64,000 bases of DNA from positions 1 through 64,000 of the forward strand of contig NTLA01000001.1 in the NCBI GenBank assembly GCA_002457435.1. The letters are read 5' to 3'. Position numbers and translations under genes: made by a program. Below, one piece after another: positions 27,298 to 36,174 of the stretch. This DNA comes from Acidimicrobiales bacterium MED-G01. Lineage in GTDB: Bacteria > Actinomycetota > Acidimicrobiia > Acidimicrobiales > Poriferisodalaceae. The notes under the pieces were generated by a model. The model searched no databases, was not told the origin of the DNA, and was given only the letters and a program-made list of their open reading frames with translations. Positions within the stretch are counted from its first letter, which is position 1. Each line of letters opens with the position of its first letter.

Positions 27298-28686
27298 TTA
27301 AACAGTTTCTGGTCTGGGAGTTCTGACTCGGCAAGTCAACAAACAGGCAGTTAAGGAACTAATCATGATGAAAACGAACGCCCATTTGTAGAGGCCGTAA
27401 GCCTCGCTCGGACTGGAGGGTTCGCCCGTAATCGCGAACATTGCGGCTAGTCCGAGTGCTCCGCCGAACTGGCGGGCCGTTTGAGTCACACCTCCAGCAA
27501 GACTGAAATAACCAGGGTTTACCTCCGAAACCCCGGCAGCGGCGAGCACTCCTAAAGTCATGCCCATACCGGTGGCACTTAACAAGAGCCCCGGCATGTA
27601 TCCGATCCAATAGTTGGCTTGTTCGTCCAGCATCGTGATCCACCAAAGCATTCCCAATGCGCAGATAAAGGTCCCCGGACCTGCGACAAACCGATGCCCA
27701 TACCGATCGGCCAGAGGACCGGCGAATGTTGCCCCTCCGGTAACCGCCAGAGCGCCGACCGCAGTGGATAAACCCGTCACACCTATCGAATATTCCCAGG
27801 CATCGGTCAAGAACAGAACGAGTGAGAGCATCAATGCGTACATCCCCAGAGTGAAGACAAACAGCGCAACCGATGCCCGGCGAAACGACTCAATTTGTGC
27901 CAGTGCTCGAGGCAGAATCGGTTCGGGATGCCGCTTGTTACGGTACATAAAAGAACCAAAAAGTGTTATCCCAATCAACACCGGCATCACAGTTCCAACT
28001 GAAACCCAACCCCAGTCACGTCCTTGAACAATGGCCAAGACAACTAGGGCAGTGGCGGAGGAAAGAAGAGCACCGCCGAGTACATCTGGTTTCGCGGCTG
28101 AAGCATCTCTGGGAGTTTCAACGAAGAACCGCTTACTTAGGGCAAACGCAACTGCTCCGATAGGCAGATTAATTACAAATGCCCAACGCCAATTGGCTAG
28201 CTCGATTATGCCAGCTCCTATTGCTGGACCGAAAGCATTCGCACATGCGAAACAAGCTCCCCAAAGGGTCACTGCGGTAGCCCGCCGTTCTGGCGGCCAC
28301 GAGGCAATGACAAGCCCCATAGATGCTGGAGTGATCAAGGCAGCGCCTATCCCCTGAAAACCGCGCATAGTGATCAGAAAAGACGGAACCGGCGCAACCG
28401 CGACTCCGATGGATGCCACTACAAACACTGTCAATCCGATTGACATCACGCGCAGTCTGCCGGCCCGGTCAGCGAGTCGTCCGCTTACGACTAGTAGAGC
28501 AGCGTAGACAAGCACATAGGCGTTGAGGACCCAAGACAATTGAGCGTTAGACACGCCATCAAAATCTCGTCGGAAGCTCGGGAAGGCCACGTTCACTATG
28601 GACCCATCGACGCCCACCAAGAACATGGCCAGACCTGCCGCGACTAAAGCTAACCAGGCCTTACGAGGGATGCTTGTATCGGACAT
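27298..28686 (-). CDS. MFS transporter, DHA2 (EmrB/QacA) family
   Basis: 462 aa with about 14 hydrophobic segments. LVGVDGSIVNVAFPSFRRDFD (TM1 with motif D1), LADRAGRLRVMSIGL (motif A) and ITPASMGLVIASWPPERRATAVTLWGACFACANAFGPAIGAGI (motif C region) fit drug/H+ antiporters. Substrate unknown. No adjacent TetR regulator. The stop is 8 bp from the end of convergent mutM. Confidence 0.88.
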   Translation of the reverse strand: MSDTSIPRKAWLALVAAGLAMFLVGVDGSIVNVAFPSFRRDFDGVSNAQLSWVLNAYVLVYAALLVVSGRLADRAGRLRVMSIGLTVFVVASIGVAVAPVPSFLITMRGFQGIGAALITPASMGLVIASWPPERRATAVTLWGACFACANAFGPAIGAGIIELANWRWAFVINLPIGAVAFALSKRFFVETPRDASAAKPDVLGGALLSSATALVVLAIVQGRDWGWVSVGTVMPVLIGITLFGSFMYRNKRHPEPILPRALAQIESFRRASVALFVFTLGMYALMLSLVLFLTDAWEYSIGVTGLSTAVGALAVTGGATFAGPLADRYGHRFVAGPGTFICALGMLWWITMLDEQANYWIGYMPGLLLSATGMGMTLGVLAAAGVSEVNPGYFSLAGGVTQTARQFGGALGLAAMFAITGEPSSPSEAYGLYKWAFVFIMISSLTACLLTCRVRTPRPETV

Positions 28687-28759
28687 AGGTGCACCTTAAG
28701 CCCGTGCATCAAGTAACAAGTAATCGGGAGATTGCTTTGAGACGAGCCGACGGGGCCTC

Positions 28760-29551
28760 TCATCGACGTTGACATCGGTCACACCACCAGCAACTTCTGC
28801 CAGCAAGTTTGGTCACTCTGATCGAGGACCCACAACGGCGGCAAGGTCGCCCTTCGCGTTTGTATACGTAAAGAGCATCTTTAGGTTTCAGACGTCCGGG
28901 TGTTGTTCCCGAATCTTCCTGGCTGACTGTAACGATCCGGTTTAATCGAACTCCCTGCCGTAACTGCGATACAGACAATTTCCATAGGTCCTTAAGCTCG
29001 GTCTTGGTGAGGTCGCAGGAAGGACGTTGAGGATGGATGCCCAACAAGAAAAGAAACTCAGCCCGGTACACGTTTCCCACCCCGGCAATTATTGACTGAT
29101 CCAAGAGCGATATGGCGATCGGAGTCTTGCGATTCGTCAACCCAGATGCGAAATCCTCCCACTTGCTGCCGCGGCGCAGTGGATCAGGTCCTAAGTCATC
29201 AATGACTCTCAGGAACTCCTCTTTGGGTATTAGCGCACATTTTTGTGGACCTGTGAGATGCCAAGCCCGACTTCCTTCCAAACGAAGACGAACTGTGTCC
29301 GACGGTTCATGTTCAAGAGCTTGAGGTCGAAATTTACCGATCAGGCCCAAGTGAATGTGGAGAATCGTTTCGCGAGAGAAAGTTAGAAACAGATGCTTTC
29401 CCCAAGCTTCGCTCGTTACCAATGTTTTTTTGTTTATAAGCGCGGCACCATGTGCGAAGCGGCCTTGTGGTGAAGTCGCTTTCACAACGCCCGCGCCTAG
29501 GTCAGACAGTAAATCTTTGGATAGCCGGTGAATGGTGTGGCCTTCGGGCAC
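28760..29551 (-). CDS. Endonuclease VIII/Nei-type DNA glycosylase
   Basis: 263 aa. MPEGHTIHRLSKDLL: the Pro-Glu start is needed for beta/delta-lyase activity. SIIAGVGNVYRAEFLFLLGIHP is the H2TH region, and the zinc finger is CRRCGSSIRVTKLAGRSCWWCDRC. It is of the actinobacterial Nei group (MPEGHTxHRL) acting on oxidised pyrimidines. The gene starts 40 bp from the divergent P1 peptidase gene. Confidence 0.9.
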   Translation of the reverse strand: MPEGHTIHRLSKDLLSDLGAGVVKATSPQGRFAHGAALINKKTLVTSEAWGKHLFLTFSRETILHIHLGLIGKFRPQALEHEPSDTVRLRLEGSRAWHLTGPQKCALIPKEEFLRVIDDLGPDPLRRGSKWEDFASGLTNRKTPIAISLLDQSIIAGVGNVYRAEFLFLLGIHPQRPSCDLTKTELKDLWKLSVSQLRQGVRLNRIVTVSQEDSGTTPGRLKPKDALYVYKREGRPCRRCGSSIRVTKLAGRSCWWCDRCQRR

Positions 29552-29590
29552 CGTATATTTCTAATGCGTATAGAAACGTGAGGTCGGCAT

Positions 29591-30487
29591 ATGGCGCTCG
29601 GAATTGAAGAAGTACAGGTGGGTTGCTGGACCGACGAAGAAAACGGGACCGGTGTCACCGTCATCCTCCCACCCAAGGGATCTCTTGGAGCCTTGGCGGT
29701 GCGAGGTGGAGCGCCGGGGACCAGAGAGGCCGCAGCACTTGGGCCCACCGGATCTGGGGTGGAGTGTCATGCGGTTGTCTTGTGTGGCAACAGCGTTTTT
29801 GGTTTGGCGGCGGCGGATGGTGTTGTGGAATGGTGCGTGGAACAAGGTCGCGGCTTGGAATTGGCTTCAGCAGTTGTGCCAGTCGTTGGCGCGGCGGTTG
29901 TATTTGACATCACTGGGCCCAATGACCCTAGACCGGGGCCCTCAGCTGGCAGATCGGCCTGTGATGCGGCTAGCGGCGCAGATCCTAAGTCCGGACGGGT
30001 GGGAGTGGGTAGAGGTTGCACCGTGGGTAAGGCTGCAGGACGGGCCTTTGCGAGTCGTGGTGGGCAGGGAATAGGAATTGCCCAGTCAGGAGATCTAATC
30101 GTGGGCGCGATCGTTGCTGTCAACGCGTTTGGTGATGTGCTGAATTCAGATGGCTCGTTAATGACTGGTTCTTCTGCACCCACTGAGGCCGCAAGGTACC
30201 CGTATGTGCCGCTGGATGAAATAGCGGCTTGGGACTCGGGGGAAGAAAAAGCAAATACTACGATCGGATGTTTGGTGACAAATGCCCGGTTAACTAAATC
30301 CGAAGCGTGCCGAGTAGCTGACCTGGCGCACACGGGAATTGCAAGGTCCATCGACCCACCTCACACTTCGGTTGACGGAGATGCACTGTTTCTTCTCGCC
30401 ACCCAAGAAATTATTGCGACGCCTGACCTGGTAACTGAACTGGGAACCCAAGCCGTGTCGCTCGCTATTCGTAACGCTGTGGAATAA
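29591..30487 (+). CDS. P1-family (DmpA/S58) aminopeptidase-like protein
   Basis: 298 aa. GTGVTVILP, GGAPGTREAAALGP, HAVVLCGNSVFGLAAADGVVEW, GCTVGKAAG and EKANTTIGCLVTNARL match the DmpA/L-aminopeptidase-D-esterase fold. The self-cleavage nucleophile is expected at the Thr-Thr in NTTIG. No signal peptide, so cytosolic. The N-terminal hydrolase of short peptides or D-amino-acid esters; substrate unknown. Confidence 0.85.
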   Translation: MALGIEEVQVGCWTDEENGTGVTVILPPKGSLGALAVRGGAPGTREAAALGPTGSGVECHAVVLCGNSVFGLAAADGVVEWCVEQGRGLELASAVVPVVGAAVVFDITGPNDPRPGPSAGRSACDAASGADPKSGRVGVGRGCTVGKAAGRAFASRGGQGIGIAQSGDLIVGAIVAVNAFGDVLNSDGSLMTGSSAPTEAARYPYVPLDEIAAWDSGEEKANTTIGCLVTNARLTKSEACRVADLAHTGIARSIDPPHTSVDGDALFLLATQEIIATPDLVTELGTQAVSLAIRNAVE

Positions 30488-30562
30488 GTGCGACTCAGAT
30501 GACCGTGGCACTGTTGTGCCGCCTAACTCCGCGAAGTTTGTGTCACTATCGGTGTACCAGAG

Positions 30563-30623
30563 AAAGGAGGTGGTCCACACAATGCCAATACTTAAGAGGA
30601 CTCTGGAGGTGGTCGGGCGCTGA
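30563..30623 (+). CDS. 13-aa leader-type ORF behind a near-perfect anti-16S Shine-Dalgarno
   Basis: AAAGGAGGTGGTCC (30563-30576) matches 13 of 14 bases of the complement of the usual 16S 3' end. ATG at 30582 opens MPILKRTLEVVGR then TGA (30621-30623). The 10-mer GGAGGTGGTC recurs 39 nt later (30605-30614) inside the ORF. The purpose is not clear: a leader peptide, a coupled small-ORF array, or an RNA whose SD-like segment binds ribosomes. Later overlapping short frames (e.g. MIKEVATPTRTIPP...) are weak. The unit ends in the terminator at 30778. The listed span includes the SD. Confidence 0.3.
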
Positions 30624-30777
30624 GGCGGCCTGCCAACTTGGGAGGAAGCTTCCTTTGAGAATGATCAAAGAGGTGGCGACTCCAACCCGGACCATCCCGC
30701 CTGTCGGTGTGCGTGTCGGTCCTCGCGCAATCGAGTCCTAGCGGTCTTCGTTGGGACTTCATCTCAGGTGAAGAGAA

Positions 30778-30813
30778 GTGCCCCCGCTGTAAAGGCGGGG
30801 GCACCTCAGTTTT
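30778..30813 (+). terminator. Strong intrinsic terminator
   Basis: GTGCCCCCGC / GCGGGGGCAC forms a perfect 10-bp GC-rich stem (30778-30787 and 30795-30804) with loop TGTAAAG, followed by CTCAGTTTT. It is the clearest terminator in the window and ends the 30.5 kb small transcription unit. Confidence 0.85.
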
Positions 30814-30863
30814 GAGAATGATGGAACGGTTATAAATCAAACTGCCAGATAGTTTCGTGAAGG

Positions 30864-31235
30864 TCAGTCGCCGAGATTTTTGATCTCCTGCTGTAAGCGG
30901 GACCTTAAGGTTTTGGGCAAGTTATCGACGACAAGGTCGTAGCTATCCTCGATCCATTCTTGAACTTCCTTCAAAGGCACGGATCCGTCAAGAAAAACCC
31001 GGTTCCAATGCTTTTTGTGAAAATTGCTAGCTCGGACTGCTGAGTATTTTTGGCGAAGGGATTCCGCTCGACCTGGGTCACATTTGAGGGTTACTGAAAC
31101 AGCATCGGCACCGAAGGGGAGTAGAGCAAACATTTTGCCACCGACTTTGAACACAGATACATGTTCACCAAAAGGAAAATCCTCTACTGCCTCAGGTTGC
31201 TCTAAACAAATTTGGACCAAGAGATCTCTAGTCAT
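30864..31235 (-). CDS. MmcQ/YjbR (CyaY-like fold) family protein
   Basis: 123 aa from ATG 31235 (MTRDLLVQICLEQPEAVEDFPFGEHVSVFKVGGKMFALL); the track start adds six residues. Typical of the MmcQ/YjbR family: VSVTLKCDP, RQKYSAVRASNFHKKHWNRVFLDG and SYDLVVDNLPKTLR. A small double-stranded-DNA-binding-like alpha/beta protein of unknown role; ordinary housekeeping accessory gene. Confidence 0.82.
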   Translation of the reverse strand: MTRDLLVQICLEQPEAVEDFPFGEHVSVFKVGGKMFALLPFGADAVSVTLKCDPGRAESLRQKYSAVRASNFHKKHWNRVFLDGSVPLKEVQEWIEDSYDLVVDNLPKTLRSRLQQEIKNLGD

Positions 31236-31283
31236 TCTTGCTCCATTCCCCAATTACAGCACTTGAGATGTGACTATGTGACG

Positions 31284-31481
31284 ATGAGTAATAGCGAGGA
31301 AAACCTTAAATTCGAATGCCCCCGTTGTTCAGAACAAGTGTGGGAACAGTTCTATGGCCCGTGCGGTTCGTGCCGTGAAGACCTCAGGCAGATTTTTGTC
31401 GCTGACCTCCGGGATGTTGAAGTAGGAAAGTTTCAACCGAAGATGAATGTGACGCCTAATGCCGTTGCGACGAAAGAGTGA
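31284..31481 (+). CDS. Small zinc-ribbon-like protein
   Basis: 65 aa from ATG 31284 (MSNSEENLKFECPRCSEQVWEQFYGPCGSCREDLRQIF). Two Cys pairs (CPRC and CGSC) would bind one zinc. The upstream part of the track ORF overlaps the divergent MmcQ-like gene and is not used. Function unknown; possibly an adaptor protein. Confidence 0.6.
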   Translation: MSNSEENLKFECPRCSEQVWEQFYGPCGSCREDLRQIFVADLRDVEVGKFQPKMNVTPNAVATKE

Positions 31482-31549
31482 TGGCGGATCAGGCCGTTGG
31501 TTCTTGGGTGGATACCCCCAAAACGATTAAGAACCTTTGAAGAAGACGG

Positions 31550-31669
31550 TTAGACGAAGATAAAGCCAACTGCCCATATCAGCCGACATCCCATGACTAA
31601 CGCGATTAACCCCCTGAGTGTCCAGACTCCCGACAGGACTCGCTTTGCAGCTAACGGTCGGTGGACCAC
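31550..31669 (-). CDS. Possible 39-aa membrane peptide overlapping the aminotransferase end
   Basis: An unlisted reading frame from GTG 31669 to TAA 31550 gives MVHRPLAAKRVLSGVWTLRGLIALVMGCRLIWAVGFIFV: basic head and a hydrophobic helix with RGL/CRL breaks. It overlaps the aminotransferase gene end by 19 bp and would be its downstream neighbour. No SD is evident, so this is tentative. Confidence 0.25.
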   Translation of the reverse strand: MVHRPLAAKRVLSGVWTLRGLIALVMGCRLIWAVGFIFV

Positions 31670-32802
31670 CGGATCAGTTTCTCCACCGTGTCGCGAGCCT
31701 CTTGGGTTGAACCGGCGAAAGAAAATCGAATGAATCGATGTCCTTGTTTGGGGTCAAAGTCGATGCCTGGGGTTACCGCTATGCCTAATTCGTTCAACCA
31801 TTGTTGGGCTAACTCTTGGCTGTCTTTGCACAGATGGTCGACCTGCGCCCAAACATAGAAGGCACCGTCAGCTGGAGCGAGTTCTTTGATACCAGCCTTG
31901 GGTAACCCGTCAAGGAGAACTTGTCGATTAACTGCGTAACGCTCAAGGTTGAGCTCTAGTTCATCGTGGCTATCAAAAGCGCCTAGGGCAGCATGTTGGG
32001 AGACCGATGCGGCAGCAATGAACGCGTTTTGGGCTAAACGTTCAACTGGTGATACCAAAGCGTCGGGTAGAACTAGCCATCCGACTCGCCAGCCGGTCAT
32101 CGAGAAGTACTTCGAAAAACTGTTGACTACTACAGCTTCATCCCAGTAAGCGGCGGCAGTGGGGGCAACATTTCCATAAGTAACTCCGTGGTAAATCTCA
32201 TCTGAGATGAGACGAACTTCGTTGTTCTTGCACCATTGGACTAGCTCTGCGAGTTCATCTTCCAGGAGCATGGTTCCTGTCGGATTGGATGGACTTGCGA
32301 CCACTAACCCATCGATTGGACCGATCGATTCGAGACCATCTGGTGAGGGCTGGAAGCGCGTAGCCGGACCGACCGGCAAATCAACAACTTCTACGTCTAA
32401 GGCTCGAAGCACGTTGCGGTAACAGGGGTAGCCCGGGGTTGGAACAACTACTCGATCACCAGGTTCGAAGCAGGCGAGGAACGCCAGGGTAAATGCACCG
32501 CTTGCCCCCATGGTGATGGCGATTCGCGACGATGGGATGTCGGTGTCGTACCACTCCAGATAGTGATGATGTAGGCGCTCGCGGAGAGAATCCATGCCGA
32601 GTGCAGATGTGTACCCGAGAATGTCGTTTTCGATCGCTTCAATTGCGTGTCTTCTGGCTCCTGATGGTGCGGGTGTGGAGGGCTGACCGACCTCGAGATG
32701 GAGCACTTCCTTGCCGGCGTTTTCTCGGTTTGCCGCTGCTCGCATTACCTCCATCACATAAAAGGGCGCAATGTCGGATCGCTTGGATGGTGTTATCGCC
32801 AT
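31651..32802 (-). CDS. PLP-dependent aminotransferase, class I/II
   Basis: 383 aa, fold type I. The PLP lysine is in VVNSFSKYFSMTGWRVGWLVLP; SPSNPTGTML, LISDEIYHGVTYG and the C-terminal Arg in HRFIRFSFAGS are conserved. It resembles aspartate/aromatic aminotransferases of the AspC/ArgD-like subgroup in actinobacteria; amino donor not determinable. Its start is about 125 bp from divergent pncB. Confidence 0.88.
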   Translation of the reverse strand: MAITPSKRSDIAPFYVMEVMRAAANRENAGKEVLHLEVGQPSTPAPSGARRHAIEAIENDILGYTSALGMDSLRERLHHHYLEWYDTDIPSSRIAITMGASGAFTLAFLACFEPGDRVVVPTPGYPCYRNVLRALDVEVVDLPVGPATRFQPSPDGLESIGPIDGLVVASPSNPTGTMLLEDELAELVQWCKNNEVRLISDEIYHGVTYGNVAPTAAAYWDEAVVVNSFSKYFSMTGWRVGWLVLPDALVSPVERLAQNAFIAAASVSQHAALGAFDSHDELELNLERYAVNRQVLLDGLPKAGIKELAPADGAFYVWAQVDHLCKDSQELAQQWLNELGIAVTPGIDFDPKQGHRFIRFSFAGSTQEARDTVEKLIRWSTDR

Positions 32803-32926
32803 AACAGGAGTGTGGCGGTTATCGGCGTTAGAAGTGGGTCTTTCGGGCTCTCAAATCTATTCAGAGACCTTTATTTACTCGGAAAATAGGGCAGAACTGG
32901 AAACTGCCTTTTCTAGGACCCGTCTC

Positions 32927-34237
32927 ATGAAGCATGCTGGAGGGATGAGCACCGCTTTAATGACTGACCTTTACGAGGTCACGATGCTTGATGCAGCGCT
33001 TCGGTCTGGAGTGGCCTCGCGCCGAGCAACGTTCGAAGTTTTTGCGAGACGGCTACCCGCGGGCCGTGGCTACGGGGTTGTTGCTGGACCTGGGCGCTTG
33101 GCGGAACAGCTGGCTGATTTTCACTTTTCTGCAGCTCAGATCGATTACTTGGCGAGCCTTGGTCGATTCAGCGACGACCTTCTTCAGTTCCTCGAGGCTT
33201 TCCAATTCGAAGGGGAGGTATGGAGCTACAGAGAGGGCGACTTTTATGTGCCGGGGAGTCCGGTATTGAGGGTCGATTGTTCTTTCGGTGCAGGTCTTCT
33301 TCTTGAGACGTTGGTCTTGTCGGTTCTAAATCATGATTCCGCAGTTGCATCGGCCGCGGCGCGAATGCACGATGTAGCTAAGGGGCGACATCTAATCGAG
33401 ATGGGGGGTCGTCGCACCCATGAAGAAGCAGCCGTTGCAGCGGCGAGGGCGGCATGGTTGGTCGGCTTTGATACCACCTCGAATATGGAAGCCGGGATCC
33501 GTTTCAATGTGCCAACTGCGGGAACATCAGCGCACGCCTTTACTCTGGCACACGATGATGAAGAGTCTGCTTTCGAAGCCCAAATCAAAGCTCATGGACT
33601 TGAAACGACCCTTCTTGTAGATACTTACGAAATAAAAACTGGAATCGACCGAGCATTAGCTGCAGCTAAGAGACTGGGCGGAGTTCCCGGAGCTATCCGC
33701 ATCGACTCAGGTGATCTCGCTGATGAAGCTCTGAGAGCTCGGAAAAAGTTAGACGCAAGTGACGCCGAGTCAACGAGAATCGTTGTATCTGGCGATCTTG
33801 ATGAGTACCGAATTGCAGATTTAGCTGATCTTCCGATTGATGGATATGGGGTGGGAACTCAGTTGGTTGTCGGGTCGGGACACGCGACGGCTGGCATGGT
33901 CTACAAACTGGTGGCTATTGCGCGAAGGTCAGGAACCTATGAGCCGGTTGTTCCAGTAGCAAAGTCCTCCGAAGGTAAGGCGACTCGAGGTGGGGTGGTG
34001 CGCCCATACCGGATTGTCGATGATGGCACAGCTGTTGATGAAATCCTTGTGCAACATGACCGACCCGGCCCTTCGGATGCCAGGGCCCTCCACGTTCCGC
34101 TGTTTCGAGCTTCTGAACCTGCCTATCCGTACAGCCTTGAGGATGACCGAAAGTTCCACCTTCGGGTTCGAAATGAATTACCCGACTCCATGCGGATGTT
34201 GAACTCTAAACCGCTATTCGAAGCGCGAACTTTATAG
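32927..34237 (+). CDS. pncB: Nicotinate phosphoribosyltransferase
   Basis: 436 aa from ATG 32927 (TAGGA eight bases upstream); the long track extension to 32771 overlaps the divergent aminotransferase and is rejected. STALMTDLYEVTMLDAAL, FEVFARRLPAGRGYGVVAG, TNSNMEAG-like DTTSNMEAGIRFNVPTAGTSAHAF, GAIRIDSGDLADEALRARK and VVGSGHATAGMVYKLVAI fit PncB, which makes nicotinate mononucleotide from nicotinate and PRPP in NAD salvage. An AcoX-type NAD-kinase-like gene is convergent 40 bp away. Confidence 0.92.
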   Translation: MKHAGGMSTALMTDLYEVTMLDAALRSGVASRRATFEVFARRLPAGRGYGVVAGPGRLAEQLADFHFSAAQIDYLASLGRFSDDLLQFLEAFQFEGEVWSYREGDFYVPGSPVLRVDCSFGAGLLLETLVLSVLNHDSAVASAAARMHDVAKGRHLIEMGGRRTHEEAAVAAARAAWLVGFDTTSNMEAGIRFNVPTAGTSAHAFTLAHDDEESAFEAQIKAHGLETTLLVDTYEIKTGIDRALAAAKRLGGVPGAIRIDSGDLADEALRARKKLDASDAESTRIVVSGDLDEYRIADLADLPIDGYGVGTQLVVGSGHATAGMVYKLVAIARRSGTYEPVVPVAKSSEGKATRGGVVRPYRIVDDGTAVDEILVQHDRPGPSDARALHVPLFRASEPAYPYSLEDDRKFHLRVRNELPDSMRMLNSKPLFEARTL

Positions 34238-34276
34238 ACCCCGGACAGCGTTAATCATTGGCTGAGAGTTCTGGAG

Positions 34277-35269
34277 TCAACGGCTAACGAAAACTCCTTC
34301 AGAAGCACCGGCCTCTAATGTGCGCGCCACATCGATTACGCGTGGCCCATCTCGTCTCACAACGGCGAGCACCGGAGTGTCGGCAAGCACTTGGTGTTCT
34401 CGGTCACCGTCGAACGCCATCGTTGATGGCCCCACTAAGTGGACCTCCTCTTCAAAGCTGACCCTTTTCACCTCCCTGACGGGCACTTTCCGATACAGAC
34501 CAGGTGCTATGGGAGCGTTAGTTGACGCGCCGCCGGAGCCGCAGGTGACCAAAATTGCCGCGTCTTCTTCTGAGCGACATGTGGTGTGTAGACCTGCGAT
34601 GGAGGAGACCCCAATGGTGTCTGGTTTGGCTGTTGTGACTAATAGCTGTCGCAAATTATTGGGATCGACTGGCATGCGGTTACCAACAAAATCGTTGGCG
34701 AGAGTAGCAACATCTATGAGGGCGACGTCTTGAGACCCATCCGCGAAAATCAAGTGGACCATCTTCGACCTCGGTGCTACTGAGTTGAGATCGACCAAAT
34801 TCTTTGCGACTAACCCAGCGGCTGCGCCCGCAACCGTAGGTTCAACGAGGGAGGGAAAAACATTGTTTGTTCCCGTTGACATCGGAACCAAGATTGCCTC
34901 AGGCCAAGCCCTAGCTATTGTCCGATTCGTTCCATCACCACCGAGGGTGATGATTACTCTGATTCCTCGTTCTTTCATGGCAAGAGCAGCGCGTACGGTG
35001 TCCATAGGATCGACACGCGCGCCGACATCAAGAATTTCGAGATCTGCTTCTACGGGTAAATCCGTCAACGCGCCGCTCGCTATTCCGAAAGGCTCCTTCA
35101 TAGCGACGACGTGTTGTGCCCCGGCAGCTACTGCGCCTATGACAGCGCGCGCAATGCGATTCCGTTTGTCTTCAGCGCTTGAGACACCTCCGCGGGCCGC
35201 CACTCGGCGGATATCGCGCCCAGAAACGGGGTTCGCGATGATGCCAACGCTCTGGGATTGATCTGTCAC
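34277..35269 (-). CDS. ATP-NAD/AcoX-type kinase
   Basis: 330 aa from GTG 35269 (MTDQSQSVGIIANPVSGRDIRRVAARG). Kinase motifs are VIITLGGDGTNRTIARAWPE and VPMSTGTNNVFP, typical of the ATP-NAD/AcoX kinase family, related to NAD and diacylglycerol kinases. It may phosphorylate NAD or another polyol; the canonical nadK is not identified here. Adjacent pncB makes an NAD-related role plausible. Confidence 0.8.
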   Translation of the reverse strand: MTDQSQSVGIIANPVSGRDIRRVAARGGVSSAEDKRNRIARAVIGAVAAGAQHVVAMKEPFGIASGALTDLPVEADLEILDVGARVDPMDTVRAALAMKERGIRVIITLGGDGTNRTIARAWPEAILVPMSTGTNNVFPSLVEPTVAGAAAGLVAKNLVDLNSVAPRSKMVHLIFADGSQDVALIDVATLANDFVGNRMPVDPNNLRQLLVTTAKPDTIGVSSIAGLHTTCRSEEDAAILVTCGSGGASTNAPIAPGLYRKVPVREVKRVSFEEEVHLVGPSTMAFDGDREHQVLADTPVLAVVRRDGPRVIDVARTLEAGASEGVFVSR

Positions 35270-35318
35270 GGTTCCACCCTAGGCAAGGAAACCGCTTGGT
35301 ATCTGCTACAACAACCTT

Positions 35319-36137
35319 GTGACTCAACCTCCAGTGGTGCTAACGATCGCGGGCTCAGATTCAGGAGGAGGTTCCGGACTCCAAGCCGACTTGCGAACCT
35401 TCGCAGCTCAATCTGTTCACGGGGTGTGCGCGTTAACCGTGGTTTCTTCTCAGAACACTGAAGAATTTCGGTCAGCACTCGCGATCCCGGCCAACGTTGT
35501 GCGGTCCCAGATCGAAGCAGTCTTGGATGACTTTGAAGTCAACGTTGCCAAAACCGGGCTGCTTTATTCCGAAGAAAATATTCGGCTCATATCGGAGATG
35601 GCGGAGGTCGGGCTCTTGCCGCCTTTGGTTGTAGACCCCGTGATAGTGAACCGTCACGGTGAACCGTTATACGACACCTCAACCATCGAACTGATACGCC
35701 GAGATTTGATACCCAAGGCATTGGTCATCACCCCTAACCATCTCGAAGCGATGCATTTACTGGGAACCGAGCTAGATGAAGACATCGAAGCTTTGTCTGA
35801 TGCAGCTCTGCAGCTAGCCGCCATGGGCCCAACTGTCGTTGTGGTAACCGGCGGTCGGCGCGAGGCGCCAACAATGGTTGATGTCGTGGCATCTGGCGGA
35901 GAAGTAGTGGTCCTAGAAGTTGAACGCTGTTTGACGAGTAACGTCCGGGGCACAGGCGACACTTTCTCAGCAGCAATTGCTGGTGGGCTAGCTAAGGGGT
36001 TATCAGAGCTTGAGTCCGTGAGCAGAGCCCAAGCCTTCACCGCCGAAGCGGTCCACCGTGCCGCGAATTGGACACTTGGAGCCGGCCAAGGACCAATCGG
36101 TCATCTGGGTCACTCCGACATAGCTCGCCTAGACTGA
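35319..36137 (+). CDS. thiD: Hydroxymethylpyrimidine/phosphomethylpyrimidine kinase
   Basis: 272 aa from GTG 35319. TIAGSDSGGGSGLQADLRTFAA, VVDPVIVNRHGEPLY, VITPNHLEAMHLLG and NVRGTGDTFSAAIAGGLAKG are ThiD signatures. It phosphorylates HMP and HMP-P for thiamine synthesis. It lacks a ThiE domain. No TPP riboswitch is seen upstream: only 50 bp separate it from divergent AcoX. Confidence 0.92.
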   Translation: MTQPPVVLTIAGSDSGGGSGLQADLRTFAAQSVHGVCALTVVSSQNTEEFRSALAIPANVVRSQIEAVLDDFEVNVAKTGLLYSEENIRLISEMAEVGLLPPLVVDPVIVNRHGEPLYDTSTIELIRRDLIPKALVITPNHLEAMHLLGTELDEDIEALSDAALQLAAMGPTVVVVTGGRREAPTMVDVVASGGEVVVLEVERCLTSNVRGTGDTFSAAIAGGLAKGLSELESVSRAQAFTAEAVHRAANWTLGAGQGPIGHLGHSDIARLD

Positions 36138-36174
36138 TGACGCTCGAACCTGATTGAGCCTTTGGGAGAAACTT

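Larger units (their letters stand above)
30488..30863. other. Intergenic interval holding a small transcription unit
   Basis: Between the P1 peptidase and the MmcQ-like gene there is no ordinary protein gene. The interval contains the super-SD with its 13-aa ORF, repeated GGAGGTGGTC, several overlapping short frames up to 30741 and the terminator. A noncoding or multi-peptide RNA is possible; nothing else is recognised. Confidence 0.5.

Noticed and set aside
29767-30351. 194-aa minus-strand ORF
   Set aside because: Antisense shadow of the P1 peptidase gene, rich in Ala/Pro/Thr as expected from the reversed GC-rich gene.
30582-30840. A third selenoprotein by reading MPILKRTLEVVGR through its TGA
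   Set aside because: The readthrough product (GGLPTWEEASFENDQ...) runs into the terminator region and has no family resemblance or redox motif at the TGA.
35270-35318. TPP riboswitch upstream of thiD
   Set aside because: Only about 50 bp separate thiD from the divergent AcoX-type gene; no THI-box-like sequence is visible.
36138-36174. Cobalamin riboswitch upstream of the mutase
   Set aside because: The gap to thiD is under 40 bp and contains no B12-box-like sequence.
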